Below are positions 27,150-40,973 of a stretch of DNA of 64,000 bases, piece after piece. The first letter of the stretch is position 1. Each line of letters opens with the position of its first letter. The notes beneath the pieces were generated by a model. That model was not told where the DNA came from, made no database searches, and saw only the letters and a program-made list of their open reading frames with translations. Made by a program: the position numbers and the translations under genes. This DNA comes from Pueraria montana var. lobata (lineage: Eukaryota > Streptophyta > Magnoliopsida > Fabales > Fabaceae), in assembly GCA_026413185.1 (NCBI GenBank), contig CM048653.1:79593108-79657107 (forward strand), read 5' to 3'.

Positions 27150-29870
27150 GGTTTTGGTGCCCCGAGATCCCTGGTGCATTCTTATGCATAAAAAACCATA
27201 ATGCTCAGAGCACTTTTAGGTATTGAGGTCCGGGGTGTCCCATGGTCGAATTTTGGTTCCCGTCGTGCATTTTCGGCCCGTTGTGCAATTTTCGTGCGAA
27301 AATATGACTTTTTGGTTGTGGTGCCCCGTGATCCCTGGTGCATTCTTAAGCATAAAAAACCATCATGCTCACAGCACTTTTCAGTTTTGAGGTCCAACGT
27401 GCCCCGCGGTCCAATTATGGTGCCCGTGGTGCATTTTTGGCCCATCGTGCAATTTTCGTGCGAAAATAAGACTTTTGGATTTTGGTACCCTGTGATCCTT
27501 GGTGCATTCTTATGCATAAAAAACCATAATGCTCAGAGAACTTTTCAGTTTTGAGGTCCGAGGTGCCCCGTGGTCCAATTTCGGTGCCGGTGGTGCATTT
27601 TCGACAATTTGTGCAATTTTTGTGCGAAAATAAGACTTTGGGGTTTTGGTGCCCCGTGATCCCTGTTGCATTCTTATGCATAAAAAACCATCCTGGTCAG
27701 AGCACTTTTCAGTTTTGAGGTCCATGGTGCCCCGTGGTCCAATTTTGGTGCAAGTGGTGCATTTTCAGCCATTTGTGCAATTTTCGTGCGAAAATAAGAC
27801 TTTTGGGTTTTGGTGCCCCGCGATCCCTGGTGCATTCTTAAGCATAAAAAACCATAATGCTCAGAGCACTTTTCAGTTTTGGGGTCCTAGGTGCTCCGTG
27901 GTCCAATTTTGGTGCTCGTGGTATAATTTCGACCCATTGTGCAATCTTCGTACAAAAATAAGACTTTTGGATTTTGATTCCCCTTGATCCCTGGTACATT
28001 CTTAAGCATAAAAAGCCATAATGCTTCGAGCACTTTTCACTTTTGAGATCCGACGTGCCCCGTGGTCCAATTTTGGTGCACGTGGTGCATTTTCGGCCCA
28101 TTATGCAACTTTCGTGCGAAAATAAGACTTTTGGGTTTTGGTGCCCCGTGATCCCTGGAACAATCTTATGCATAAGAAACAATAATGCTCGGAACTCTTT
28201 TCAGTTTCGAGGTCCGCGGTGCCCCGTTGTCCAATTTTGGTGTCGGTGGTGCATTTTCTACCATTTGTGCAATTTTCATGCGAAAATAAGACTTTTAGGT
28301 TTTGGTGCCCCGTAATCCCTGGTGCATTCTTTTGCATAAAATACCATAATGCTCGGATCGCTTTTAGGTATTGAGGTCCGAGGTGCCCCTTGGTCAAATT
28401 TTGGTGCCCGTGGTGCAATTTCATCCCATTGTGCAATTTTCGTGCGAAAATAAAACTTTTGGGTTTTTGTGCCCTGTGATCCCTGGTGCATGGTTATGCA
28501 TAAAAAACCATAATGCTGAGAGCGCTTATCAGTTTTGAGGTCCGACGTGTCCCGCCCTCCAATTTTGGTGCCCGTGGTACATTTTCGGCCCATTATGTAA
28601 TTTTCGTGCGAAAATAAGACTTTTGGGTTTTCGTGCCCGGTAATCCCTGGTGCATTCTTACGCATAAAAAATAATAATGCTCGGAGAACTTTTAGGTATT
28701 GAGGTCCGAGGTGCCCCTTGGTCAAAATTTGGTGCCCGTGGTGCAATTTCGGCCCATTGTGCAATTTTCGTGTGAAGATAAGACTTTTGGGTTTTGGTGC
28801 CATGTGATCCCTGGTGCATTCTTATGCATAAAAAACCATAATGCTGAGAGAACTTTTCAGTTTTGAGGTCCGAGGTGCCCCGTGGTCCAATTTTGGTGCC
28901 GGTGGAGCATTTTCGGCCATTTTTGCAATTTTCGTGCGAAAATAAGACTTTTGGGTTTTGGTGCTCCGAGATCCCTGGTGCGTTCTTATGCATAAAAAAC
29001 CAGAATGCTCAGAGCACTTTTAGGTATTGAGGTCTGGGGTGTCCCATGGTCGAATTTTGGTCCCCGTCGTGCATTTTCGGCCCGCTGTGCAATTTTTGTG
29101 CGAAAATATGACTTTTTGGTTGTGGTGCCCCGTGATCCCTGGTGCATTCTTAAGCATAAAAAACCATCATGCTCGCAGCACTTTTCAGTTTTGAGGTCCG
29201 ACGTGCCCCGCGGTCCAATTATGGTGCCCGTGGTGCATTTTTGGCCCATCGTGCAATTTTCGTGCGAAAATAAGACTGTTGGATGCCCATCGTGCAATTT
29301 TCGTGCGAAAATAAGACTGTTGGATTTTCGTACCCTGTGATCCTTGGTGCATTCTTATGCATAAAAAACCATAATGATCAGAGAACTTTTCAATTTTGAG
29401 GTCCGAGGTGCCCCGTGGTCCAATTTCGGTGCTGGTGGTGCATTTTTGACAATTTGTGCAATTTTCGTACGAAAATAAGACTTTGGGGTTTTGGTGCCCC
29501 GTGATCCCTGGTGCATTCTTATGCATAAAAAACCATCTTGGTCGGAGCACTTTTCAGTTTTGAGGTCCGTGGTGCCCCGTGGTCCAATTTTGGTGCAAGT
29601 GGTGCATTTTCAGCCATTTGTGCAATTTTCGTGCGAAAATAAGACTTTTGGGTTTTGGTGCCCCGCGATCCCTGGTGCATTCTTAAGCATAAAAAACCAT
29701 AATGCTCAGAGCACTTTTCAGTTTTGGGGTCCTAGGTACCCCGTGGTCCAATTTTGGTGCTCGTGGTATAATTTCGGCCCATTGTGCAATCTTCGTACGA
29801 AAATAAGACTTTTGGATTTTGATTCCCCATGATCCCTGGTGCATTCATAAGCATAAAAAGCCATAATGCT
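27150..29870 (+). repeat. Higher-order repeat, ~1804 bp (11 monomers), two copies
   Basis: The distinctive GGTATTGAGGTCCGGGGTGT monomer at ~27215 recurs at ~29019 (offset 1804). Following monomers match in order to ~28020 and ~29870. The offset rises to 1845 downstream of 29285 because copy 2 carries a 41-bp internal duplication. Confidence 0.82.
29244..29325 (+). repeat. Perfect 41-bp tandem duplication inside one monomer
   Basis: Copy 1 is 29244-29284 and copy 2 is 29285-29325, and they are identical. Each starts GCCCATCGTGCAATTTTCG and ends GACTGTTGGAT. The equivalent monomer at ~27440 has a single copy, so this is a local event in the second 11-mer. Confidence 0.95.
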
Positions 29871-32800
29871 TCGAGCACTTTTCAGTTTTGAGGTCCGACG
29901 TGCCCCGTGGTCCAATTTTGGTGCCCGTGGTGCATTTTCGGCCATTGCTGAAATTTTCGTGCGAAAATAAGACTTTTGGGTTTTTGTACCCTAAGAACCC
30001 TGGTGCATTCTTATGCTTTAAAAACCATAATGCTCATAGAGCTTTTCAGTTTTGAGGTCCGAGGTGCCCCGTGGTCCAATTTTGGTGCCCGTGGTGCATT
30101 TTCGGCCCTTTCTGCAATTTTCGTGCGAAAATAAGACTTTTGGGTTTTGGTCCCCCATGATCCCTGGTGCATTCTTATGCATAAAAAACAATAATGCTTG
30201 GAACACTTTTTAGTTTTGAGGTCCGTCGTGCCCCATGGTCCAATTTTGGTGCCCGTGATGCAATGTTGGCCCATTGTGGAATTTTCATTCGAAAATAGGA
30301 CTTTTGGGTTTTGGTGCCCCAATATCTCAGGTGCATTCTTATGCATAAAAAACCATAATACTTGGAGCACTTTCAATTTTCAGGTCCACAGTGCCCCGTG
30401 CTCCAATGTTGGTGCCCGTGGTGCATTTTCGGCCTATTTTGCAATTTTCGTACGAAAATAAGGCTTTTGGGTTTTGTTGCCCCTGATCCTTGGTGCATTC
30501 TTATGCATAAAAAACCATAATGCTTGGAGTACTTTTCAGTTTTGAGGTCCGAGGTGCCTCGTGGTCCAATTTTGGTCCCCGTGGTGCATTTTCGGCCAAA
30601 TGTGCAATTTTCGTGTGAAAATAAGACTTTTGGGTTTTGGTGCCCCGTGATCCCTGGTGCATTTTTATGAATAAAAAACCATAATGCTCAGAGCATTTTT
30701 CAGTTTTGAGGTCCGACGTTCCCCATGGTCCAATTTTGGTGCCCGTGGTGCATTTTCGGTCCATTGTGCAATTTTCATGCGAAAGCAAGACTTTTTGGTT
30801 TTGGTGCCCCGTGATCCTTGGTGCATTCTTTTGCAAAAAAAAAAAAGCATAATTATTGGAAAACTTTTCAGTTTTCAGGTCCGTGGTGCCCCATGGTCTA
30901 ATTTTGGTGTCAGGGGTGCATTTTCGGCCATTTGTGCAATTTTCGTGCGCAAATAAGACTTTTGGGTTTTGGTGCCCCATGATCCCTGGCGCATTCTTAT
31001 ACATAATAAACCATAATGCTAGTAACACTTTTCAGTTTTGAGGTCCGTGCTACCTCGTGGTCCAATTTTGGTGCCGGTGGTGCATTTTTGACCATTTGTG
31101 CAATGTTCGTGCGAACATAAGACTTTTGGGTTTTGGTGCCCCGTGATCCCTGGTGCATTTTTATGCATAAAAAACCGTAATACTCGGAGCATTTTTCAGT
31201 TTTGATGTCCGACGTGCCCCGTGGTGCATTTTCGACCCATTGTGCAATTTTCATTCGAAAAGAGGAATTTTGGGTTTTGGTGCCCCGTGATCCCTGGTGC
31301 ATTCTTATCCTTAAAAAACCATAATGCTTGGTGCGTTTTTCAGTTTTCAGGTCCACGGTGCCTCGTGGTCCAATTTTGGTTCCCGTGGTGCATATTCGGC
31401 CCATTGAGCAATTTTCGTGCGAAAATAAGACTTTTGGGTTTTGGTGCCCCCTGATCCCTGGTACATTCTTATGCATAAAACACAATAATGCTTGGACCAC
31501 TTTGCAGTTTTGCGGTCGATGGTGCCCCGTGGTCCAATTTTGGTGCCAATGGTGCATTTTCGTCCAATTGTGCAATTTTCGTTCGAAAATAAGACTTTTT
31601 GGTTTTGGTACCTCTTGATCCCTGGTGCATTCTTATGTATAAAAAACTATAATGCTCGGACCACTTTTCAGTTTTGAGGTCCGAGGTGCCCCGTGGTCCA
31701 ATTTTGGTGCCCGTGGTGCATTTTCGGCCCATTGTGCAATATTCGTGCGAAAATAAAACTTTTGGGTTTTGGTGCCCCGTGATCCCTGGTTCATTTTTAT
31801 GTATAAAAAATCATAATGCTCGGAGCACTTTAATGTTTTGAGGTCCGACGTGCCCCGTGGTCCAATTTTGGTCCTCGTGATGCATTTTCGTCCTATTGTG
31901 CAATTTTCGTGCGAAAATTAGACTTTTGGGTTTTGGTGCCCCGTGACCCCTGGTGCATTCTTATGCATAAAAAACCATAATGCTTGGAATACTTTTCAGT
32001 TTTGAGGTCTGTGGTGCCCTGTGGTCCAATTTTGGTGCCGGTGGTGCATTTTCGGCCAGTTGTGAAATTTTCGTGTGAAAATAAGACTTTTGGGTGTTGG
32101 TGCCCCATGATTGCTGGTGCATTCTTATGCATAAAAAACCATAATCCATGGAGCACTTTTCAGTTTTGAGGTCCATGGTGCACCGTGGTCCAATTTTGGT
32201 GTCGGGGGTGCATCTTCGGCCATATGTGCAACTTTTGTGCGAAAATAAGACCTTTGGGTTTTGGTGCCCCGTGATCCCTGGTGCTTTTTTATGCATAAAA
32301 ATCGATAATGCTCGTTGCACTTTTTAGTTTTGAGGTCTGAGGTGCCCCGTGGTCCAATTTTTATGCCGGTGGTGCATTTTCGGCCCATTGTGCAATTTTC
32401 GTGCGAAAATAAGACTTTTGGGTTTTGGTGCCCCATGATCCCTGGTGCATTCTTATGCATAAAAAACCATAATGCTCGGTGCACTTTTCAGTTTTGAGGT
32501 CCGAGGTGCCCCGTGGTCTAATTTTGGTGCCCATTGTGCAATTTTCATGCGAAAATAAGACTTTTAGGTTTTGGTGCCCCGTAATCCCTAGTGCATTCTT
32601 ATGCATAAAAATCCATTATACTCGGAGCAGTTTTTAGTTTTGAGGTCCAAGGTGCCCGTCATCCAATTTTGGTGCCCGTGGTGCATTTTCGGCCCATTGT
32701 GCAATTTTCGTCGAAAATAAGAGTTTTGGGTTTTGGTACCCCGTGATCCCTGGTGCATTCTTATGCATAAAAAACCATAATGCTTGAAGCACTTTTCAGT

Positions 32801-35800
32801 TTTGAGGTCCATGGTGCCCCGTGGTCCAATTTTGGTGTCGGTGGTGCATTCTCGGCCCATGGTACAATTCTCGGGCGAAAATAAGACTTTTGGGTTTTGG
32901 TGCCCCGTGATCCTTGGTGCGTTCTTATGCATAAAAAACCATAATGCTTGGAGCACCTTTCAGTTTTGAGGTCCGACGTGCCCCGTGGTCCAATTTTGGT
33001 GCCATTGGTGCATTTTCGACCCATTGTGCAATTTTCATTCGAAAATAAGTCTTTTGGGTTTTGGTGCCCGTGATTCCTGGGGCATTCTTATGCATAAAAA
33101 CGACACTGCTCGTGGCACTTTTCAGTTTTGAGGTCCGAGGTGCCCCGTGGTCCAACTTTGGTTCCTGTGATGCATTTTCAGCCCATGGTGCAATTTTCGT
33201 GCGAAAATAAGACTTTTGGGTTTTGATGCCCCGTGATCCCTGGTGCATTCTTATGCATAAAAAACCATAATGCTTGGAGCACTTTTCAGTTTTGAAGTCC
33301 AACGTGCCCCGTGGTCCAATTGTGGTGCCCGTGGTGCATTTTCTGCCCGTTGTGCAATTTTCGTGCGAAAATATGACTTTTGTGTTTTGGTGCCCCGTGA
33401 TCCCTGGTGCATTCTTATACATAAAAAACGATAATGCTTGGAGCACTTTTCAGTTTTGAGATCCGAGGTGCCCCGTGGTCCAATTTTGGTGGCCGTGATG
33501 CATTTTCGGCCCATTGTGCAATTTTCGTGTAAAAGTAAGCCTTTTGGGCTTTGGTGCACCATGATCCCTGGTTCATTCTTATGAATAAAAATCCATAATG
33601 CTCGGAGCACTTTTAAGTTTTGATGTCCGAGGTGCCCCGTGGTCCAATTTTGGTGCCCGTGGTGCATTTTCGGCCCATTATGTAATTTTCGTGCGAAAAT
33701 AAGACTTTTGGGTTTTGGTGCCCCATGATTCATGGTGCATTCTTATGCATAAAAAAACCATAATGCTCGGAGCATTTTTCAGTTTTGAGGCCCGAGGTTC
33801 CCCGTGGTCCAATTTTAGTGCCGGTAATGCATTTTCAGCCCGTTGTACAATTTTTGTGCGAAAATAAGACTTTTGGGTTTTGGTGATTCGTGATCCCTGG
33901 TGCATTCTTATTCATAAAAAACCATAATGCTCGAAACACTTTTCAGTTTTGAGGTCCGTGGTGACCGTGGTGCATTATCGGCCATTTGAGAAATTTTCGT
34001 GCGAAAATAAGACTTTTAGGTTTTGGTGCCCCGTCATTCTTGTTGCATTCTAATGCATAAAAAACTATAATGCTTGGAGCACTTTTAAGTTTCGAGTTCC
34101 GTGGTGCCCCGTGGTCCAATTTTGGTGTCGGTGGTGCATTTTCGACCATTTGTGAAATTTACGACCGAAAATAAGACTTTTGGGTTTTGGTGCCCCATGA
34201 TCCATGGTGCATTCTTATGCATAAAAAACCATAATGCTCATAGCACTTTTCAGTTTTGATGTCCATGGTGCCCCGAGGTCCAATTTTCGTGCCGGTGGTG
34301 CATTCTCAGCCATTTGTGAAATTTTCGTGCAAAAATAAGACTTTTGGGTTTTGGTGCCCCGTGATCCTTGGTGCATTCTTATGCATAAAAAACTATAATT
34401 CTTGGAGCACTCTTCAATTTTGAGGTTCGTGGTGCCCCGTGGTCCAATTTTGGTTCCGGTGTTGCATTTTCGGCCATATGTGAAATTTTTGTGCGAAAAT
34501 AGGACTTTTGGGTTTTGGTGCCGCGTGATCCCTGGTGCATTCTTATGCATTAAAAACCATAATGCTTGAAGCACTTTTTAGTTCTGAGGTCCATGGTGCC
34601 CCGTGGTCCAATTTTGGTGCCGGTGGTGCATTCTCTACCATTTGTGAAATTTTCGTGCGAAAATAAGACTTTTGGCTTTTGGTGCCACATGATCCATGGT
34701 GCATTCTTATGCATAAAAAACCATGATGCTGGGAGAACTTTTAAGTTTTGAGGTCCGAGGTCCCCCGTGGTCCAATTTTGGTGCTCGTGGTGCATTTTCG
34801 GCCCATTGTGTAATTTTCGTGCAAAAATAAGACTTTTGGGTTTCGGTGCCCCGTGATCCCTGCTGCATTCTTATGCATAAAAAAAATCACAATGCTCGGA
34901 ACACTTTTCAGTTTTGAGGTCCGTGGTGCCCCGTGGTCCAATTTTGGTGCCGATGGTGCATTTACGGACATTTGTGCATTTTTTGTGCGAAAATAAGACT
35001 TTTGGGTTTTGGTGTCCTGTGATCCGTGATGCATTCTTATGCATAAAAAACCTTAATGCTCGGAGCACTTTTCGGTTTTCAGGTCCGAGGTGCTCCGTGG
35101 TCTAATTTTTGTGCCCGTGGTGCATTTTCGGCCCATTGTCCAATTTTCGTGCGAAAGTAAGACTTTTGGGTTTTGGTGCCCCGTGATCCTTGGTGCATTC
35201 TTATGCATAAAAAACCATAATGCTCGGAACACTTTTCAGTCTTGAAGTCCATAGTGCCTCGTGGTCTAATTTTGGTGCCGGTGGTGCATTTTCGGCCATT
35301 TGTTCAATTTTCGTACGAAAATAAGACTTTTGGGTTTTTTTGCCCCTTGATCCTTGGTGCATTCTTATGCATAAAAAACCATAATGCTCGGAACACTTTT
35401 CAGTATCGAAGTTCGTGGTGCCCCGTGGTCCAATTTTTGTGCCCGTGGTGCATTTTCGGCACATTGTGCAATTTTCATGCGAAATAAAAGACTTTTTGAT
35501 TTTGGTGCCCCGTGATCCCTGGTGCATTCTTATGCATAAAAACCCATAATGCTCGGAACACTTTTCAGTTTTGAGGCTCGTGGTGCCCCATGGTACAATT
35601 TTGGTGCCTTTGGTGCATTGCCGGCCATTTGTTTAGTTTTTGGTCGAAAATAAGACTTTTGGTGCTCCGTGATCCCTGGTGCATTCTTATGCGTAAAAAA
35701 CCAAAATGCTCGGAGCACTTTTAAGTATTGAGGTCCGAGGTGCCCCGTGGTCCAAGTTTTGTGCCCGTGGTGCATTTTCGGCCCATTGTGCAATTTTTGT

Positions 35801-38800
35801 ACGAAAATAAGACTTTATGGTTTTGGTGCCCCGTGATCCCTGGTGCATTGTTATGCATAAAAACCCATAATGCTCTGAATACTTTTCAATTTTAAAGTTC
35901 GTGGTGTCCTGTGGTCCAATTTTGGTGTTTGTGGTGCATTTTCGGCCATTTGTGCAGTTTTCGTGCGAAAATAAGACTTTTGGGTTCTAGTGTTCGTGAT
36001 CCCTGGTGCATTCTGATGCATAAAAAACATAATGCTAGGAGCACTTTTTAGTTTTGAGATCCGTGGTGCCCCGTGGTCCAAATTTGGTGCCGGTCATGCA
36101 TTTTTCGGCCATTTGTGAAATTTTCGTTCGAAAATTAGACTTTTGGGTTTTGGTGCCCCATGATCCTTGGTGCATTCTTATGCATAAAAAACCATAATGC
36201 TCGGAACACTTTTTAGTTTTGAGGTTCGTGGTGCCCCGTGGTCCAATTTTGGTGCTGGGGTTGCATTTTCAGCCATTTGTGCAATTTTCGTGCCAAAATA
36301 AGACTTTTGGGTTTTGGTGCCCCATGATCCCTGGGGAATCCTTATGAATAAAAATCCATAATCGTCGGAGCACTTTTCAGTTTTGAGGTCCGTGGTGCCC
36401 CGTGGTGCATTTTCGACCCATTGTGCAATTTTCGTGCGAAAATAAGACTTTTGGGTTTTGGTGCCCCATGATCCCTAGGGCATTCTTATGCATAAAAAAC
36501 CATAATGCTTGGAGCACTTTTTAGTTTTGAGGTCCGTGGTGCCCATGGTCCAATTTTGGTGCCAGTCGTGCATTTTCGGCCATTTGTGAAATTTTCGTAA
36601 GAAAACAAGACTTTTGGGTTTTGGTGCCCCGTGATCCCTGGTGCATTCTTATGTATAAAAAACCATAATACTGGGAGCACATTTGTGTTTTGAGGTCCAT
36701 GGTGCCCCGTGGTCCAATTTTGGTGCCCGTGGTGCATTTTTGGCCCATTGTGCAATTTTTGTGCGAAAATAAGACTTTTGGGTTTTGGTGCCCCATGATC
36801 GCTGGTGCATTCTTATACATAAAAAACCGTAATGCTTGGAGTAGTTTTCAGTTTTGGGGTCCGTGGTATCCAGTGGTCCAATTTTGGTGCCCTGTGGTGC
36901 ATATTTTGCCCATGGTGCAATTCGTCCCAAAATAAGACTTTTGGGCTTTAGTGCCCTGGCATCCTTGGGGCATTCTTATGCATTAAAAACCAAAATACTT
37001 GGAGAACTTTTCAGTTTTGAGATCTGTGGTGTCCCGTGGTCCAATTTTGGTGCCGGTGGTGCAATTTCGGCTATTTGTGCAACTTTCGTATGAAAATAAG
37101 ACTTTTTGGTTTTGGTACCCCGTGAGTCCTGGTGCATTCTAATCAATAAAAAACCATAATGCTCCGAGAACTTTTCAGGTTTGAGGTCCGAGGTGCCCCA
37201 TGGTCCAATTTTGGTGCCCGTTGTACATTTTCCTTGCGAAAATAAGACTTTTGGGTTTTGGTGCCCCGTGATCCTTGGTGCATTCTTATGCATAAAAAAC
37301 CATAATGCTCGGAGCACTTTCAGTTTTGAGGTCTGTGGTGCCACTTGGTTCAATTTTGGTGCCAGTGGTGCATTTTCGGCCATTTGCGCAATTTTCGTGC
37401 GCAAAATAAGACTTTTGGGTTTTGGTGCCCCGTGATCCCTAGTGCTTTCTTATGCATAAAAAAACCGTAATGCTCGGAGCACTTTTCAGGTTTGAGGTCC
37501 GTGGTCCAACTTTTGTGCCCGTGGTGGATTTTCGGCCTGTGGTCCAATTTTCGTGCCAAAATAAGACTTTTAGGTTTTGGTACCCCGTGATCTGTGGTGC
37601 ATTCTTATACATAAAACACCATAGTGCTCGGAGCACTTTTCAGTTTTGAGGTCTGTGGTGCGCCGTGGTCCAATTTTGGTGCCCGTGGTGCATTTTCTGC
37701 CCATTGTGCATTTTTCGTGCCAAAATAAGACTTCTAGATTTTGGTGCCCCGTGATCCTTGGTGCATCCTTATGCATAAAAAACCATAATGCTCGGAGCAC
37801 CTTTTAGTTTTGAGGTCCGTGGTGCCTCGTGGTCCAATTTTGGTGCCCGTGGTGCATTTTTGGCCCATCATGCAATTTTTGTGCCAAAATAAAACTTTTG
37901 GGTTTTGGTACCCCATGATCCTTGGGGCATCCTTATGCATAAAGAAACCATAATGCTCGAAGCACTTTTTAGGTATGAGGTCCGTGTTGCCCCGTGGTCC
38001 AATCTTGGTTCCCGTGGTGCCTTTTTGGTACATGGAGAAATTTTCGTGCCAACATAAGACTTTTGGTTTTGGGTGCACTGTGATCCTTGGTTCATCCTTA
38101 TCCATAAAAGACCATAATGCTCGGAGAACTTTTCAGTATTGAGGTCCGTGGTGCCCCGTGGTCCAATTTTGGACCTCGTGGTGCATTGTCGACACTGGTG
38201 CAATTTTCGTGCCAAAATAAGACTTTTGGGTTTTGGTGCCACGTGATCCCTGGTGCATTCTTATGCATAAAAAACCATAATGCTCGAAGCACTTTTCAAT
38301 TTTTAGGTCCGTGGTGTCCAGTGGTCCAATTTTGGTGCCCCGTGGTGCATTTTTGGCCTATGGTGCAATTTTCGTGCCAAAATAAGACTTTTGGGTTTTG
38401 GTGCCCCATGATCCCTGGGGCATCCATATGCATAAAAATCCATAATGCTCGGAGAACTTTTCAGTTTTGAGGTCCGTGGTGCCCCGTGGTCCAATTTTGG
38501 TGCCCGTGGTTCATTTTCGGCCCATTGTGCAATTTTCGTGCGAAAATAAGACTTTGGGTTTTGGTGCCCCGTGATCCCTGGTGCATTCTTATGCATAAAA
38601 AATGATAATGCTTGGAGCACTTTACAGTTTTGAGGTCCGTGCATCTCGTGGTCCAATTTTGGTGCCGATGGTGCATTTTCAGCTATTTATGCAATTTTCG
38701 TACGAAAAAAAGACTTTTGGGTTTTTGTGCCCCATGATCCCTGGTGCATTCTTATGCATAGAAGACTGTAATACTAGTAGCACTTTTATGTTTTGAGGTC

Positions 38801-39989
38801 CGTGGTCCCCTATGGTCCAATTTTGGTGCCAGTGGTGCATTTTTGTGCAGAAAAAGACTTTTGGGTTTTGGTGCCCCATGATCCCTGGTGAATTCTTAAA
38901 CATAAAAATCCATAATGCTCGGAGCAATTTTCAGTTTTAAGATCAGTGGTGCCCCGTGGTTCAATTTTGGTGCCCGTCGTGCATCTTTGGCCCATTGTGC
39001 AATTTTCGTGCCACAAAAAAACTTTTGGGTTTTGGGGCCCCGTGATCCCTAATGCATTCTTATACATAAAAAACCATAATTCTTGGAGCACTTTTCAGTT
39101 TTGAGGTCCATGGTGTCTAGTGCTAAAATTTTTGTGCCCGTGGTGCAATTTCGGCACATGATAGAATTTTCGTGCTAAATATGACTTTTGGAGGTCCATG
39201 GTGCCCCTTGGTCCAATTTAGGTGCCCGTGGTGAATTTTCGGCGCATGGTGCAAATTTTGTGCCAAAATAAGACTTTTAGGATTTGGTGCCCCATGATCC
39301 CTGGTGCATCCTTATGCATAACAATCCATAATGCTCGGAGCACTTTTCCGTTTTGAGGTCTGTGGTGCCTCGTGGTCCAATTTTTGTGGCCGTGGTAAAT
39401 TTTTGCCCCATTGTGCAATTTTCGTGCGAAAATAAGAATTTCGGGTTTTGGTGTCTCGTGATCCCTGGTGGATTCTTATGCATAAAAAGCCATAATGCTC
39501 GGAGCACTTTTTAGTTTTGAGGGCCGTGGTGCCCCATGGTCCAATTTTTGTGCCCGTGGTGCATTTTCGGCCCATTGCGCAATTTTCGTACGAAAATAAG
39601 ACTTTTGGGTTTTGGTTCCCCATGATCCCTGCTGCATTCTTATACATAAAAAACCGTAATAATCATAGAACTTTTTAGTTTTGAGGTCCGTCGTGTCCAG
39701 TGGTCCAATTTTGGTGCCCGTGGTGCATTTTCGGCCCATCGTGTAATTTTCGTGCGAAAATAAGACTTTTGGGTTTTGGTGCCCCGTAATTCCTGGTGCA
39801 TTCTTATGCATAAAAATCCATAATGCTTGGAGCACTTTTCAGTTTTGAGGTTCGTGGTGTCCGGTGGTCATATTTTGCTGCCCGTGGTACTTTTTCGGCA
39901 AAATGGTGCAATTTTCGTGCGAAAATAAGACTTTTGGGTTTTGCTGCCCCGTGATCCCTGGTGCATTCTTATGCATAAAAAACCATAAT

Positions 39990-40973
39990 GCTAGGACCAC
40001 TTTTCAGTTTTGAGGTCCGAGGTGTCCCGCGGTCCAATTTTGGTGCCCGTGGTGCATTTCGGCCCATTGTGCAATTTTCGTGCGAAAATAAGACTTTTGG
40101 GTTTTCTGGCCCCGTCATCCCTGGTGCATTCTTATCAATAAAAAACCATAATACTCAGAGCACTTTTCAGTTTTGAGGTCCGTGGTGACCAGTGGTCATA
40201 ATTTGGTGCCTCGTGGTGCATTTTTGGCCCATGCTGCAATTTCCGTGCCAAAATAAGACTTTTGGATTTTGGTGCTCCGTGATCCTTGGGGCATTCTTAT
40301 GCATAAAATACCATAATTCTCGGAGCACTTTTAAGTTTTGAGGTCCGTGGTGTCCCGTGGTCCAATTTTGGTGCCCATGGTGCATTTCCAGCCCATTGTG
40401 CAATTTTCGTGCGAAAATAATAATATTGGGTTTTGGTGCCCCGTGATCCCCGATGCATTCTTATACATAAAAAACCATAATGCTCGGAGCACTTTTCAGT
40501 TTTGAGGTCCGAGGTGTCCCGCGGTCCAATTTTGGTGCCCGTGGTGCATTTCGGCCCATTGTGCAATTTTCGTGCGAAAATAAGACTTTTGGGTTTTCTG
40601 GCCCCGTCATCCCTGGTGCATTCTTATCAATAAAAAACCATAATACTCAGAGCACTTTTCAGTTTTGAGGTCCGTGGTGACCAGTGGTCATAATTTGGTG
40701 CCTCGTGGTGCATTTTTGGCCCATGCTGCAATTTCCGTGCCAAAATAAGACTTTTGGATTTTGGTGCTCCGTGATCCTTGGGGCATTCTTATGCATAAAA
40801 TACCATAATTCTCGGAGCACTTTTAAGTTTTGAGGTCCGTGGTGCCCCATGGTCCAATTTTGGTGCCCATGGTGCATTTCCAGCCCATTGTGCAATTTTC
40901 GTGCGAAAATAAGAATATTGGGTTTTGGTGCCCCGTGATCCCCGATGCATTCTTATACATAAAAAACCATAAT
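39990..40973 (+). repeat. Tandem higher-order repeat, 3 monomers (~492 bp), two near-identical copies
   Basis: Copies span ~39990-40481 and ~40482-40973. Shared rare variants include GTCCCGCGGTCC, TTTTCTGGCCCCGTCATCC, TTCTTATCAATAAAAAACC and GTGACCAGTGGTCATAATTT. Only a few differences are visible, so the duplication looks recent. Confidence 0.88.
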
